The position numbers and the translations under genes are program-made. Below the pieces are notes generated by a model. The model was given only the letters and a program-made list of their open reading frames with translations, was not told the DNA's origin and made no database searches. A stretch of 16,716 bases of DNA from Muribaculaceae bacterium. Lineage in GTDB: Bacteria; Bacteroidota; Bacteroidia; Bacteroidales; Muribaculaceae. The DNA lies in assembly GCA_902836725.1 (NCBI GenBank), contig CADFRV010000019.1:1-16716 (forward strand), in the 5' to 3' direction. Below, one piece after another: positions 1-8,020 of the stretch; position 1 is the stretch's first letter; every line of letters starts with the position of its first letter.

Positions 1-210
1 CACGAGTGTGGCCGGTACGAGCCAGAAATAGTTCACACAGAACACGGCGGTGTAGAATGTCGCCATCACCACATGCATGATGATCCACTCCTTTGGTTCC
101 CCCTCGCGGCTGAATACGGCAAGTACCGACGGGAAATAGAACAGCAGGAACGAGAGCACCATCACTGTGGCTGTGCCTGCGAAGCGGTTCTGTCTTATCT
201 GGTCACTCAT
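1..210 (-). CDS. LytS/YehU-family sensor histidine kinase, N-terminal fragment (cut by window edge)
   Basis: Only the first 70 codons are inside the window; the frame is open to base 1. The peptide starts MSDQIRQNRF and carries two hydrophobic segments, at about residues 12-33 and 43-58, followed by the motif NYFWLVPATLV. That layout (membrane helix, short loop, helix, then an N-Y-x-x-L-(I/V)-P motif) is common in the N-terminal membrane domain of Bacteroidetes LytS/YehU-type kinases, which signal to LytTR-type response regulators. The kinase core is outside the window, so the family call rests on this short region and on context. The ATG lies inside the end of the permease gene: the sequence ATGAGTGA holds both the start of this gene and the permease stop, an 8-nt overlap that suggests translational coupling. 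It is the last visible gene of the efflux operon; a LytTR regulator may follow beyond base 1 (inference). Confidence 0.6.
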   Translation of the reverse strand, partial: MSDQIRQNRFAGTATVMVLSFLLFYFPSVLAVFSREGEPKEWIIMHVVMATFYTAVFCVNYFWLVPATLV

Positions 211-1423
211 ATCGTATGGCTTCGATAGGATCGAGGTTGGAGGCTTTTGCCGCCGGATAGAAACCGAATATTATACCTATGGCGGTGCACACCACGAATG
301 ACAGGATCACCGATCCGGCATCGATCTGCACCGGCCAGTGGGCGAAGAGGGAGATCATCCATGTGGCTACCGCTCCGGTAAGTATGCCGAGCACACCGCC
401 GGTGACCGATATAATGACCGCCTCAATAAGAAACTGCATCATTATGTCGCGTCCGGTGGCGCCGATACTCATGCGCAGGCCGATCTCGCGCGTGCGTTCC
501 GTAACGCTTACGATCATTATGTTCATGATGCCTATGCCACCCACAAGGAGCGAGATACCGGCCACGGCTGCCAGGAGCACTGTCATCATCGAGGAGGTGG
601 AGGAGATCATCTCGGCCAGTTCCTGCATGGAGCGTATGGTGAAGTTGTTCTCGTCTGTCTCTTTCAGTTTATGCTGTGAGCGGAGTATGCCGGTTATCTC
701 CTCTATGGTGCGGTCTGTCTGGTTCTCGTCTACGGCGGAGGCCTGTATCCGCTGCAGGTAGTCGGTGGCGAGCACACGTTTCATCACGGTGGTGTACGGC
801 ACAAGAGCCAGATCGTCCTGGTCCTGTCCCATGGTGTTGTATCCCTTCTCCTCAAGCACCCCGATCACAGTCATCGGGATCTTGCCGAAACGTATGACCT
901 TGCCGAGAGGATCTGTGCCTGCGGGAAACAGGTTGTCGACAAGCGTTTTCCCGAGCACGCACACTTTCGCGGCGTTTTTCACGTCCTCCTCGGTGAACAT
1001 CTCTCCCTGGGCTACTTTACGTTGCCTTATGTCGAGATACTGCGTGTTCACACCCTGTGCCTGGGAGGGGTAGTTGTTGTTTCCGTAGATCCATTGCCCC
1101 TGCCCGTTGACGGTCGGGGTGATGTTGGCGATGGTGCCGCTCTCCCTCAGAAGTGCCTCGTAGTCGGCGGGTTTGAGGGTCTGCATGTCGTCGCTGCTCT
1201 GGCGCACTCCGCCATGTTTTTCGGCACCGGGGAATATCATTATCATGTTGCTCCCCATCTCGGAAATCTGCGCCTTGATGGAGTTCTTGGATCCCTGGCC
1301 TATGGCGAGCATGGCTATTACGGCTCCCACGCCGATGATTACTCCGAGCATGGTCAGAAAGCACCTCATCTTGTTGTTATTGAGTGCTTTGAGCGCTATT
1401 TTAAGTAGATTCTTGATGTTCAT
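203..1423 (-). CDS. MacB/FtsX-family ABC transporter permease
   Basis: This is a 406-residue inner-membrane permease of the MacB type (MacB_PCD plus FtsX domains). It has a cytoplasmic N-terminal helix, TM1 at about 21-42, a large periplasmic domain at about 45-275, and TM2-TM4 at about 280-303, 330-355 and 368-392. The loop after TM2 contains TERTREIGLRMSIGAT, the conserved coupling-helix region that contacts the ATPase, and the end reads DPIEAIRYE, typical of the family. In E. coli MacB the ATPase and permease are fused; here they are separate neighbouring genes, a common arrangement in Bacteroidetes. MacB-type pumps act as mechanotransmitters that drive substrates from the periplasm through a TolC channel. 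The ATG lies 14 nt after the ATPase stop. Substrate is unknown; macrolides, peptides or lipids are all possible for this family. Confidence 0.93.
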   Translation of the reverse strand: MNIKNLLKIALKALNNNKMRCFLTMLGVIIGVGAVIAMLAIGQGSKNSIKAQISEMGSNMIMIFPGAEKHGGVRQSSDDMQTLKPADYEALLRESGTIANITPTVNGQGQWIYGNNNYPSQAQGVNTQYLDIRQRKVAQGEMFTEEDVKNAAKVCVLGKTLVDNLFPAGTDPLGKVIRFGKIPMTVIGVLEEKGYNTMGQDQDDLALVPYTTVMKRVLATDYLQRIQASAVDENQTDRTIEEITGILRSQHKLKETDENNFTIRSMQELAEMISSTSSMMTVLLAAVAGISLLVGGIGIMNIMIVSVTERTREIGLRMSIGATGRDIMMQFLIEAVIISVTGGVLGILTGAVATWMISLFAHWPVQIDAGSVILSFVVCTAIGIIFGFYPAAKASNLDPIEAIRYE

Positions 1424-1437
1424 GGGTATACCGTATG

Positions 1438-2181
1438 TCAGTCGTTGTCAACGGGGAGATTTCTGTAGACCTCTTCCGCCGAGTGTATGTCGTGGTTGTA
1501 TTCGTCGCTTACGATATGGCCGTCGCGCAGGGTGATGTTCCGTGATGAATACAGCGCTATCTCCGGGTTGTGGGTGACGAATATGATGGTCTTCCCCTCC
1601 TTGTGCAGTTTCTGGAAGAGGGTGAGTATCGAAAAGGAGGTGCGTGTGTCAAGGTTTCCCGTGGCCTCGTCGGCAAGTATTATCACAGGATCGTTGACAA
1701 GGGCGCGGGCTATGGCCACACGCTGTTGCTGACCTCCCGACATCTGGTTGCTCTTGTGGTAGATGCGGTCGGCGAGTCCCACCTCCCTGAGGCAGCGTTC
1801 GGCTTTCTTTGCCCTCTCTGCGGCGCTTATGCCGGAGTTGTAGAGCAACGGCAGTTCCACATTTTCGATAGATGTGGTTTTGGGGAGCAGGTTATAGTTC
1901 TGGAAGATGAAGCCTATCTTGCGGTTGCGGATGCGCGCCCGCTCGTTCTTCCCCATCCCGCGCACGGGGATGCCGTCAAGCAGATACTCGCCTGAGGTAG
2001 GGGTGTCGAGGCACCCCAGGGTGTTGAGCAGTGTGGATTTGCCTGAGCCGGAGGTGCCCATGATGGTGACGAACTCCCCTTCGTATATGGTGAATGAGAT
2101 GCCACGCAGCGCCTTCACGGTCTCTTCGCCGACTTTGAAGTAGCGTTTGAGGTTTTCTATTCTTATTATCTCTTTTGCCAT
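1438..2181 (-). CDS. ABC transporter ATP-binding protein, LolD/MacB type
   Basis: A complete 247-residue nucleotide-binding subunit. Walker A is GTSGSGKST at about 42-50, the Q-loop is IFQNYNLLP near 92-100, the ABC signature is MSGGQQQRVAIARAL at 147-161, Walker B is VIILADE at 166-172 followed by ATGNLD, and the H-loop histidine is in FVTHNPE near 204. The A-T-G-N-L-D D-loop and overall length fit the MacB/LolD/FtsE branch that works with FtsX-like permeases. It sits 22 nt after the adaptor gene stop and 14 nt before the permease start, so it is almost certainly the ATPase partner of that permease. Residues after about 225 form a short extra tail with no recognisable motif. Confidence 0.95.
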   Translation of the reverse strand: MAKEIIRIENLKRYFKVGEETVKALRGISFTIYEGEFVTIMGTSGSGKSTLLNTLGCLDTPTSGEYLLDGIPVRGMGKNERARIRNRKIGFIFQNYNLLPKTTSIENVELPLLYNSGISAAERAKKAERCLREVGLADRIYHKSNQMSGGQQQRVAIARALVNDPVIILADEATGNLDTRTSFSILTLFQKLHKEGKTIIFVTHNPEIALYSSRNITLRDGHIVSDEYNHDIHSAEEVYRNLPVDND

Positions 2182-2203
2182 GTCTGTGAGGATTTGTGTG
2201 GCG

Positions 2204-3361
2204 TTATTTCTTGCGGCTGCCCGGCGGTTTCGGCATGAAGGGGTTCTCCTCCTTGTTTTCCGCCTGCGGACGCTCCATGATGGTATTGTACTGGAGCGCT
2301 ACCTTGTCGCCCTGTTTCAGTCCCGATTTCACCTGCTGGTAAACTCCGTTCGATGCTCCGAGTTCCACGGGTGTCTGGACCAGACGTCCGTCACGCAGTA
2401 CCCATACCGATGATCCGGCGGGTGTTTCGGAAGGCACTGCCTGGGGGAGCCCGTTCTCCTCGTTGCCTTCCTGCGGCTGGAAGCGGAGAGCTTTAAGAGG
2501 AACAGCTGTCACATCTTTCAGCTCAAGCGTGTATATGGTGAGATTGGCCGTGAGACCGGGAATAAGCTTGTGGTCGGGGTTCGGAGCCTCCACTATCACT
2601 TCGTATGTCACCACATTCGAGGTGGTCGTGGGGTTGAGGCGTACCTGTGTCACGGTGCCGGAGAACACATCGTCGGAGTAGGCGTCGACGGTAAATGTGA
2701 CGTGCTGTCCTACTTTCACCTGGCCTATGTCTGCCTCGTCCACATTTCCCACTACCTGCATGTTGTCAAGGTCGGCGATCACATACAGGTTGGCCACGTT
2801 CATGCTTGACACCACGGTCTGTCCGACCTCCACCTCGCGGGAGATGATGATACCGTCGATGGGCGAATAAATCTCGGCGTAGTTGAGGTTCTTGGCGGCT
2901 CGTACGCGGTCGGCCTGGCTTTTCTCATAGTTGAGGCGTGCCACTTCATAGTCGCGTTGCGAGGTCTGGAATTCGTAGTCGGAAATGAGCTGTTCGTCGT
3001 GGAGCGTCTTGTCGCGCTCGAAATTGGTCTTGGCGTACTCGAAGCTCGCTTTGGCTGATGCCATGTTGGCGTCGGCGCTTCTCAGCTCGCTGTCGAGCAG
3101 TGTCTTTTCCAGTTCGGCAAGGAGCTGCCCTTTTGTCACCTGGTCGTTGTAGTCGGCATAGAGCTTGTCGATGATACCGGTCACCTGTGTGCCCACATCC
3201 ACCTGTGTCACAGATTCCATGGTGCCGGTGGCGGTCACCACTTCCGATATGTCGGTGGGTTCTGCTGTATATGTCTCCAGTTCGGTCTTCGGCTTATCCG
3301 AGCATGACGAGAGTGGGAGCACCATCGCCGCGGATAGCAGCATAATGTCGTATATCTTCAT
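2204..3361 (-). CDS. MacA-like periplasmic adaptor (membrane fusion) lipoprotein
   Basis: The 385-residue protein bridges the inner-membrane permease and the TolC channel. I chose the ATG at 3361, because a longer frame running up to 3466 would overlap the TolC gene by 86 nt and would place the export signal internally. From 3361 the protein begins with a lipoprotein signal ending in the lipobox LSSC (Cys20). The first half-lipoyl motif is at about 50-82 (VDVGTQVTGIIDKLYADYND), a coiled-coil hairpin spans about 85-158, the second half-lipoyl region is at 160-195 (IYSPIDGIIISREVEVGQ), the beta-barrel is at about 200-285, and a membrane-proximal domain reaches about 358. The tail is rich in Lys, Glu and Pro. 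E. coli MacA is anchored by an N-terminal helix; a lipid anchor is a known variant in this superfamily. It starts 19 nt after the TolC gene stop. Confidence 0.92.
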   Translation of the reverse strand: MKIYDIMLLSAAMVLPLSSCSDKPKTELETYTAEPTDISEVVTATGTMESVTQVDVGTQVTGIIDKLYADYNDQVTKGQLLAELEKTLLDSELRSADANMASAKASFEYAKTNFERDKTLHDEQLISDYEFQTSQRDYEVARLNYEKSQADRVRAAKNLNYAEIYSPIDGIIISREVEVGQTVVSSMNVANLYVIADLDNMQVVGNVDEADIGQVKVGQHVTFTVDAYSDDVFSGTVTQVRLNPTTTSNVVTYEVIVEAPNPDHKLIPGLTANLTIYTLELKDVTAVPLKALRFQPQEGNEENGLPQAVPSETPAGSSVWVLRDGRLVQTPVELGASNGVYQQVKSGLKQGDKVALQYNTIMERPQAENKEENPFMPKPPGSRKK

Positions 3362-3380
3362 TTTGGGTCGGGTAGTATTG

Positions 3381-4754
3381 TCAGGGGATGTATATTTGTG
3401 TTGTAGCGTAAAAATCGATGGTCTTTCTGGCAAGGACTGCCATGAATTTGCTCTGGAGCAGCTCAAGGCGGGCGTTGAGCAGGTTGTTATGTGCCGTGAG
3501 CAGTTCCAGAGGGTTCACAAGGCCGAGTTCAAACTGCCGGTCCACGAGGTCGGCGGTGGTCTGGGTGGCTTCGAGCTGTGTTATGCCTGAGGTATATTTG
3601 GCTTTTGCGTTATTGGCGTCGATATACAGGCTTTCTATAGTCTGCGACAGGTTGTCAAGGAGCTGTTTCTGGTCAAGATCATATTCCATTGCCGCGAGGT
3701 TGGCTTTGGCTACCGCCCTGCGTGTGGAATTGCCGTCGAAAATGGGGATCGAGAGGGTGACCCCGATGTTCTCGTTGAAAGCCCCTTTCATCTGGCTTTC
3801 CCAGCTGAGGCTTCCCCCCGAGTTATAGCCTGTGCCGAGCGAACCCTGCAGCGAGATGGAGGGGAGATACCCGGCTTTGGCGATCTTTATGTCGTTGGCA
3901 TATATCTGTTTGCTCAGTTCGTTGCTTTTCAGCTCCGGAAGCCATGTGGAAGCGAAGGTGTAGACCTGGTCCATAGGCGGGAGATCTGATGTCACGTCGT
4001 TGTCCGAGAATGTGACGTCGGCAATCTGCAGGTCATAGTCTATGCCGAGTGTCAGGATCTTTTTCAGGTTCATCTTCGCTGTGGCATAGTTGCTTTCTGC
4101 CTGCACGAGATTGTATCTGTCCTGCGCCGCCTGGCTCTCTATCTGGGCGAAATCGGCTCTGGAGGTGCGTCCCGACTCCATGAATCTTCTCGCACGCTCT
4201 GTCTGCGATTCGCTCACTTCGAGTGTCTGCGAGGCAATTGTCACTGTCTCTTTGGCATACATGATGTTGAGATATGCCTGGAGTATGTTCAGTTTCAGAT
4301 CGTTGATGAGATCGTCGCCGCTCAGCTGTGTGCGCTGGCGCGATATCTTGGCTGATTCCAGACGGTATTTGCGGATGTTTCCTTCCCATACTGTCCATGA
4401 GGCATTGATGCCGTAGGAACTGCCGTAGATGTTGTTTGAGCTTCTATCTTCCGGCGACGGATAGTTGGTGAAACTGTGGCTGGTGGAAAATCCCACCGAA
4501 GGCAGCCATGCGTCTTTGGCGGTGCCGATCTCCTGGTCGTTCTGAAGAATGTTGAGCAGCGTTTTCCTTACGTTGGTATTGTTTTCTATGGCCCACTCCA
4601 CGCAATTGTCGAATGTCCATACCGCAGGCATCTGTGTCGGCGAAGCTGTGACTTCGGCCGGTGTGACAGATGTGAAACGGTCTGCAGTCCCTGCTGTTGA
4701 AAACAGGCCGAGGGAAAGGATCGCGATCGGAAATGTGATTTTGCGTCTTGTCAT
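3381..4754 (-). CDS. TolC-family outer membrane efflux channel
   Basis: A 457-residue outer-membrane factor with a Sec signal peptide (MTRRKITFPIAILSLGLF, probable cleavage after STAGTA near residue 24). Two OEP repeats are visible. The first covers about 45-235 with the helical stretch LQAYLNIMYAKETV and QTERARRFMESGRTSRADF. The second covers about 265-450 with the parallel stretch DLVDRQFELGLVNPLELLTA and NNLLNARLELLQSKF. The G-(R/L)-x-(S/N)-x-(A/L)-(D/E) pattern in each repeat is the usual TolC coiled-coil signature. The repeats pair to make the periplasmic alpha-barrel and the outer-membrane beta-barrel. It is the first gene of the efflux operon, directly behind a Bacteroidetes-type promoter, and it presumably accepts substrate from the adaptor encoded 19 nt downstream. 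Confidence 0.93.
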   Translation of the reverse strand: MTRRKITFPIAILSLGLFSTAGTADRFTSVTPAEVTASPTQMPAVWTFDNCVEWAIENNTNVRKTLLNILQNDQEIGTAKDAWLPSVGFSTSHSFTNYPSPEDRSSNNIYGSSYGINASWTVWEGNIRKYRLESAKISRQRTQLSGDDLINDLKLNILQAYLNIMYAKETVTIASQTLEVSESQTERARRFMESGRTSRADFAQIESQAAQDRYNLVQAESNYATAKMNLKKILTLGIDYDLQIADVTFSDNDVTSDLPPMDQVYTFASTWLPELKSNELSKQIYANDIKIAKAGYLPSISLQGSLGTGYNSGGSLSWESQMKGAFNENIGVTLSIPIFDGNSTRRAVAKANLAAMEYDLDQKQLLDNLSQTIESLYIDANNAKAKYTSGITQLEATQTTADLVDRQFELGLVNPLELLTAHNNLLNARLELLQSKFMAVLARKTIDFYATTQIYIP

Positions 4755-4761
4755 GTCACGT

Positions 4762-4787
4762 TATAATTTTACGATTGCAAAATTATA
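4762..4787. repeat. Perfect 9-bp inverted repeat over the efflux operon promoter
   Basis: The arms TATAATTTT (4762-4770) and AAAATTATA (4779-4787) are exact reverse complements separated by 8 nt. The repeat covers the candidate -7 box of the TolC operon promoter and the expected transcription start, and ends 8 nt before the start codon. Position and symmetry fit a repressor or response-regulator operator; a 5' RNA hairpin is the alternative. The AT-rich composition raises the chance that it is coincidental. Confidence 0.5.
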
Positions 4788-4809
4788 CCGTGGGGCCGAC
4801 AACAGCAAT
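4778..4809 (-). promoter_or_regulatory. Bacteroidetes-type promoter for the TolC-MacA-ATPase-permease-kinase operon
   Basis: On the minus strand a -7 box TAATTTTG (4785-4778) matches the TAnnTTTG consensus for the Bacteroidetes primary sigma factor. ATTG (4809-4806) lies 20 nt upstream in the place of the -33 TTTG element. The predicted start point is near 4771, giving a leader of about 17 nt. The stretch between here and the rarA stop holds no coding frame. Confidence 0.55.
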
Positions 4810-4910
4810 TTAAATCTGCATACAGGCGCGCCGGGGGGCCGGAAACGTTTTTTTACCGGATGAAATACCCGCGGGAGAGTTGAAATGTTAATGAATGTTT
4901 CCCGTTGACG

Positions 4911-6182
4911 CTATTTCCCCCACCGTTGCCGCTGCAGTTCGGCCGCGCGTGCTTCCGCCGGGTTATCGGCGGGATGCCAGTAACGGGTGCCGTCGATGGC
5001 GTCGGGCAGGAATTGCTGGCGCACGAAATGGCCCGGATAGTCATGGGCATACTTGTAGTCGGCGCCGTAGCCCATCTCTTTCATCAGCGATGTGGGGGCG
5101 TTTCTGATATGGAGCGGCACGGGAAGATTGCCAGTCTGGCGCACGGAGGCAAGGGCGGCGTCAATGGCCAGATATGCCGAGTTGCTTTTCGGTGATGTCG
5201 CGAGATATATGGTACATTCCGCCAGGGGTATCCTCCCTTCCGGCATGCCTATCTTCTTGATCACGTCGAATGTGGCGTTTGCGAGCAGCATGGCGTTGGG
5301 GTTGGCGAGCCCGATGTCCTCCCCGGCAAGTATCACAAGACGCCGGGCTATGAATTCGGGATCCTCCCCACCCTCTATCATGCGTGCAAGCCAATAGATG
5401 GCCGCATCGGGATCGCTGCCGCGCACACTCTTGATGAAGGCGGAAATGATGTCGTAGTGCATTTCCCCCTGTTTGTCGTAGGCCAAAGGATTTTCCTGCA
5501 GCCGCTCGGTCACAATCCGGTCGTTTATCACCATCGGCTGTCCCAGAGGTGTGGACTGTTGCAGCAGGTCGAGAATGTTCAGCAGTTTGCGGGCGTCCCC
5601 CCCTGAAAAGCGGAAAAGCGCGTCGGTCTCCTCTATTTTCACATCCGACTCCTTTAGAATGGTGTCGGTGGCCACCGCGCGCCCGAGTAGCTCGGTAAGT
5701 TCGGGTGCCTCAAGCGGTTTGAGTGTATAGACCTGGGCGCGTGACAGCAGCGGACGGATCACCTCGAAAGAGGGGTTCTCGGTAGTGGCGCCGATGAGTG
5801 TCACGGTGCCGTTCTCCACCGCTCCGAGCAGGCTGTCCTGCTGCGATTTGCTGAACCTGTGGATCTCGTCGATGAACAGTATGGGACGCCCTGTAGAGAA
5901 CATGCTGCTGGCGTCGGCCTTGCACCGCTCTATCACATCGCGCACATCCTTTACTCCGGCGCTTACCGCGCTCAGGGTGTAGAAGGGCGATTTCGTGGTG
6001 TTGGCAATGATGCGTGCCAGGGTGGTTTTTCCCACTCCGGGAGGCCCCCACAGGATGAATGAACTTACGTTTCCGGTATCGATCATTCTGCGCAGTACAC
6101 TACCTTCACCCACCAGATGTTTCTGGCCGATGTAGTCGTCGAGGGTGCGCGGGCGAAGTCTTTCAGCTAACGGTGCAAGCAT
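4911..6182 (-). CDS. rarA: Replication-associated recombination protein A (RarA/MgsA AAA+ ATPase)
   Basis: A 423-residue clamp-loader-like AAA+ ATPase that acts at stalled or collapsed replication forks in the cytoplasm. I chose the ATG at 6182 (MLAPLAERLRP...), the family's usual beginning; a GTG at 6251 would add 23 unconserved residues and overlap fmt. Walker A is GPPGVGKT at 46-53, Walker B is ILFIDE at 101-106, sensor 1 is GATTEN at 131-136, the arginine-finger region is LLSRAQ near 145-150, and sensor 2 is GGDARKLLN at 194-202. The C-terminal MgsA region contains the typical YDKQGEMHYD, DAAIYWLARM and LAGEDIGLANP segments and the late motif GYGADYKYAHDYP. It starts 31 nt after the fmt stop and is probably co-transcribed with it. 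No clear terminator follows; a weak CCGGTAAA/TTTCCGG stem lies near 4840-4860. Confidence 0.96.
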   Translation of the reverse strand: MLAPLAERLRPRTLDDYIGQKHLVGEGSVLRRMIDTGNVSSFILWGPPGVGKTTLARIIANTTKSPFYTLSAVSAGVKDVRDVIERCKADASSMFSTGRPILFIDEIHRFSKSQQDSLLGAVENGTVTLIGATTENPSFEVIRPLLSRAQVYTLKPLEAPELTELLGRAVATDTILKESDVKIEETDALFRFSGGDARKLLNILDLLQQSTPLGQPMVINDRIVTERLQENPLAYDKQGEMHYDIISAFIKSVRGSDPDAAIYWLARMIEGGEDPEFIARRLVILAGEDIGLANPNAMLLANATFDVIKKIGMPEGRIPLAECTIYLATSPKSNSAYLAIDAALASVRQTGNLPVPLHIRNAPTSLMKEMGYGADYKYAHDYPGHFVRQQFLPDAIDGTRYWHPADNPAEARAAELQRQRWGK

Positions 6183-6213
6183 AGGGCAGCGGTGATTTGG
6201 GAGTATGGTATGA

Positions 6214-7188
6214 TCAGAGGAAACGGCAGAGCGGGGAGAGGCGCGCGCCACGCATGAAGGCGTCGGCGGTCATGCGTTTTTTGCCTGCGGGCTGCAGTTC
6301 CGAGATTCTCAGCAGACGGCCGTCGCCGCATGCCACTTTCATCTCGTTCCCTTCTGTAAAAATTTCTCCAGGGAGCGAGGTCTCGGGGCATATGCCGCAG
6401 ATTTCTGTCTGGAAAATCTTCACTTGCATGGGCTCGCCGTTTTCTTCGGCCTGCAATTCGCTCCATGCGGCCGGGTAGGGGGAGAGACCTCTCACAAGAT
6501 TGTGGATCTCCGTGGCGCTTTTCTTCCAGTCTATGCGGCATGTGTCCTTGAAGATTTTTGGCGCAGGTGTAGCTTCTTCCCCCTGAAGCAGTTTCTCCTG
6601 TGGGACAGGCTTTACTTCTCCCGCCACTATGGCATCCACGGTCTTGAGTGTGAGGCCTGCTCCGAGTTCCATCAGCTTGTCGTGCACATCGCCCACGTTG
6701 TCGGTGGGGAGGATGGCGATACGTTCCTGGTCGATGATGTCGCCGGTGTCTATCTCATGTTTCAGGAAGAAGGTGGTGACTCCGGTCTCGGTGTCGCCGT
6801 TTATCACAGCCCAGTTTATAGGGGCGGCTCCTCGGTAACGGGGGAGCAGCGATGCGTGGAGATTGAATGTGCCGAGCGGCGGCATGGTCCACACCACCTC
6901 GGGAAGCATTCTGAAAGCGATCACGATAAACAGATCGGCTCCGAGTGAACGCAGCTCCCCGACAAATGTCTCGTCTTTGAGACGCACCGGCTGCAGCAGG
7001 GGAATATTGTGCGCAAGGGCATATTCCTTTACAGGAGACTGGTACATCTTGTGGCCGCGGCCTGCAGGTTTGTCGGGCATGGTGACGGCTCCGACGACGT
7101 TATAGCCTGCGGTGACCAGTCTGTCAAGGCTTGCCACGGCAAACTCGGGAGTGCCGAAAAACACTATCTTCAAATCTTTCTTCTCCAT
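6214..7188 (-). CDS. fmt: Methionyl-tRNA formyltransferase
   Basis: The 324-residue enzyme transfers a formyl group from 10-formyltetrahydrofolate to Met-tRNA(fMet) for translation initiation. The N-terminal Rossmann-type domain begins KIVFFGTPEFA. The catalytic region reads FNLHASLLPRYRG with Asn109 and His111, and the conserved aspartate lies in DTGD at about 147-150. The SLLPRYRGAAPINWA stretch is the family signature. The C-terminal OB-fold domain (from about 210) contains the familiar LSPYPAAWSEL segment. Length is close to the E. coli enzyme (315 residues). It starts 33 nt after the pseudouridine synthase stop and is followed by rarA at 31 nt, so the three genes probably form one transcription unit. 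Confidence 0.97.
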   Translation of the reverse strand: MEKKDLKIVFFGTPEFAVASLDRLVTAGYNVVGAVTMPDKPAGRGHKMYQSPVKEYALAHNIPLLQPVRLKDETFVGELRSLGADLFIVIAFRMLPEVVWTMPPLGTFNLHASLLPRYRGAAPINWAVINGDTETGVTTFFLKHEIDTGDIIDQERIAILPTDNVGDVHDKLMELGAGLTLKTVDAIVAGEVKPVPQEKLLQGEEATPAPKIFKDTCRIDWKKSATEIHNLVRGLSPYPAAWSELQAEENGEPMQVKIFQTEICGICPETSLPGEIFTEGNEMKVACGDGRLLRISELQPAGKKRMTADAFMRGARLSPLCRFL

Positions 7189-7221
7189 CGGTCTTTTCTT
7201 TTTCTGTGATACTTGTTTTAT

Positions 7222-7914
7222 TCAGTCAGCTGCCTGCTCCAGGGCTTTCCATAACGGATCATCCGGCACCGGGGCCGTCAGGTCCACAGGCTCTTTGCTC
7301 ACAGGGTGGATGAAACGGATGTTTCTGGCCATGAGGGATATGGATCCGTCGGGGTTGGAGCGTTTGTCGCCATATTTCAGATCCCCCTTTATGGGGCATC
7401 CGATAGCCGACAGCTGCACCCTTATCTGGTGTTTCCTGCCTGTCATCAGTTCTACCTCCAGAAGGTGGTAGCGCTCGGAAGAGCCGGCCACGCGATAGCG
7501 CAGACGCGCCTCTTTGGCACCGTTTTTCGGTGTCAGCGACGCATATGACTTGTTGTTTTTCTCTGTGGAGGTGATGAAATGGCGCAACTCGTCCTGGGGA
7601 TGTGGGGGCATGTTGCGGCTTATGGCCCAGTATGTCTTGTGGACGTCGCCGTTTCTGAACATCTCGTTCATGCGGGCGAGGGCTTTCGAAGTCTTGGCGA
7701 AAACGACCAGTCCCCCTACAGGACGGTCAAGGCGATGCACGACACCGCAGAACACGTTGCCGGGTTTGGCATATTTCTCTTTAAGATATCCCTTGAGCGC
7801 TTCAACCAGAGGTTCGTCGCCGGTCTTATCGCCCTGCACTATCTCTCCGGGGAGTTTGTTGACCACGATTATATGGTTGTCCTCATATACTATCCGTTCG
7901 GCAAGTGGCTGCAT
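7222..7914 (-). CDS. RluA-family RNA pseudouridine synthase
   Basis: A 230-residue single-domain pseudouridine synthase. The signature HRLDRPVGGLVVFAKT is at about 60-75, with Asp63 as the catalytic nucleophile. The N-terminal segment IVYEDNHIIVVNKLPGEIVQ and the later GRKHQIRVQLSAIGCPIKGD are both characteristic of the RluA/RluC/RluD branch. There is no S4 RNA-binding domain ahead of the catalytic domain, so it resembles stand-alone RluA or TruC more than RluC/RluD. The target uridine, in rRNA or tRNA, cannot be assigned from sequence. It is the first gene of the group leading into fmt and rarA, and lies just beyond the terminator of the phosphohexomutase gene. I saw no convincing promoter box upstream of its ATG. 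Confidence 0.93.
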   Translation of the reverse strand: MQPLAERIVYEDNHIIVVNKLPGEIVQGDKTGDEPLVEALKGYLKEKYAKPGNVFCGVVHRLDRPVGGLVVFAKTSKALARMNEMFRNGDVHKTYWAISRNMPPHPQDELRHFITSTEKNNKSYASLTPKNGAKEARLRYRVAGSSERYHLLEVELMTGRKHQIRVQLSAIGCPIKGDLKYGDKRSNPDGSISLMARNIRFIHPVSKEPVDLTAPVPDDPLWKALEQAAD

Positions 7915-7954
7915 AGGTTGTTCCGAATAATCTGTATGGGTAGCTAAGTGTTTA

Positions 7955-7997
7955 AAATACCGGATACAGATATGCGTGATGTCTGTATCCGGTATTT
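7955..7997 (-). terminator. 16-bp perfect stem terminator after the phosphohexomutase gene
   Basis: The arms AAATACCGGATACAGA (7955-7970) and TCTGTATCCGGTATTT (7982-7997) are perfect reverse complements with an 11-nt loop. On the minus strand the stem starts 23 nt after the phosphohexomutase stop and ends in TATTTTAAA, a short U tract. The A and T runs on both sides mean it could also stop transcription in the other direction. It separates the mutase from the RluA-fmt-rarA group. Confidence 0.85.
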
Positions 7998-8020
7998 CAG
8001 TTTATTGTATGTCTTGAGGA

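Noticed and set aside
3362..3466. Upstream extension of the adaptor gene
   Set aside because: It would bury the lipoprotein signal at residue 36 onward and overlap the TolC gene.
6183..6251. A GTG-started extension of rarA
   Set aside because: It adds 23 residues without family similarity and overlaps fmt by 38 nt; MLAPLAERLRP at 6182 is the usual beginning.
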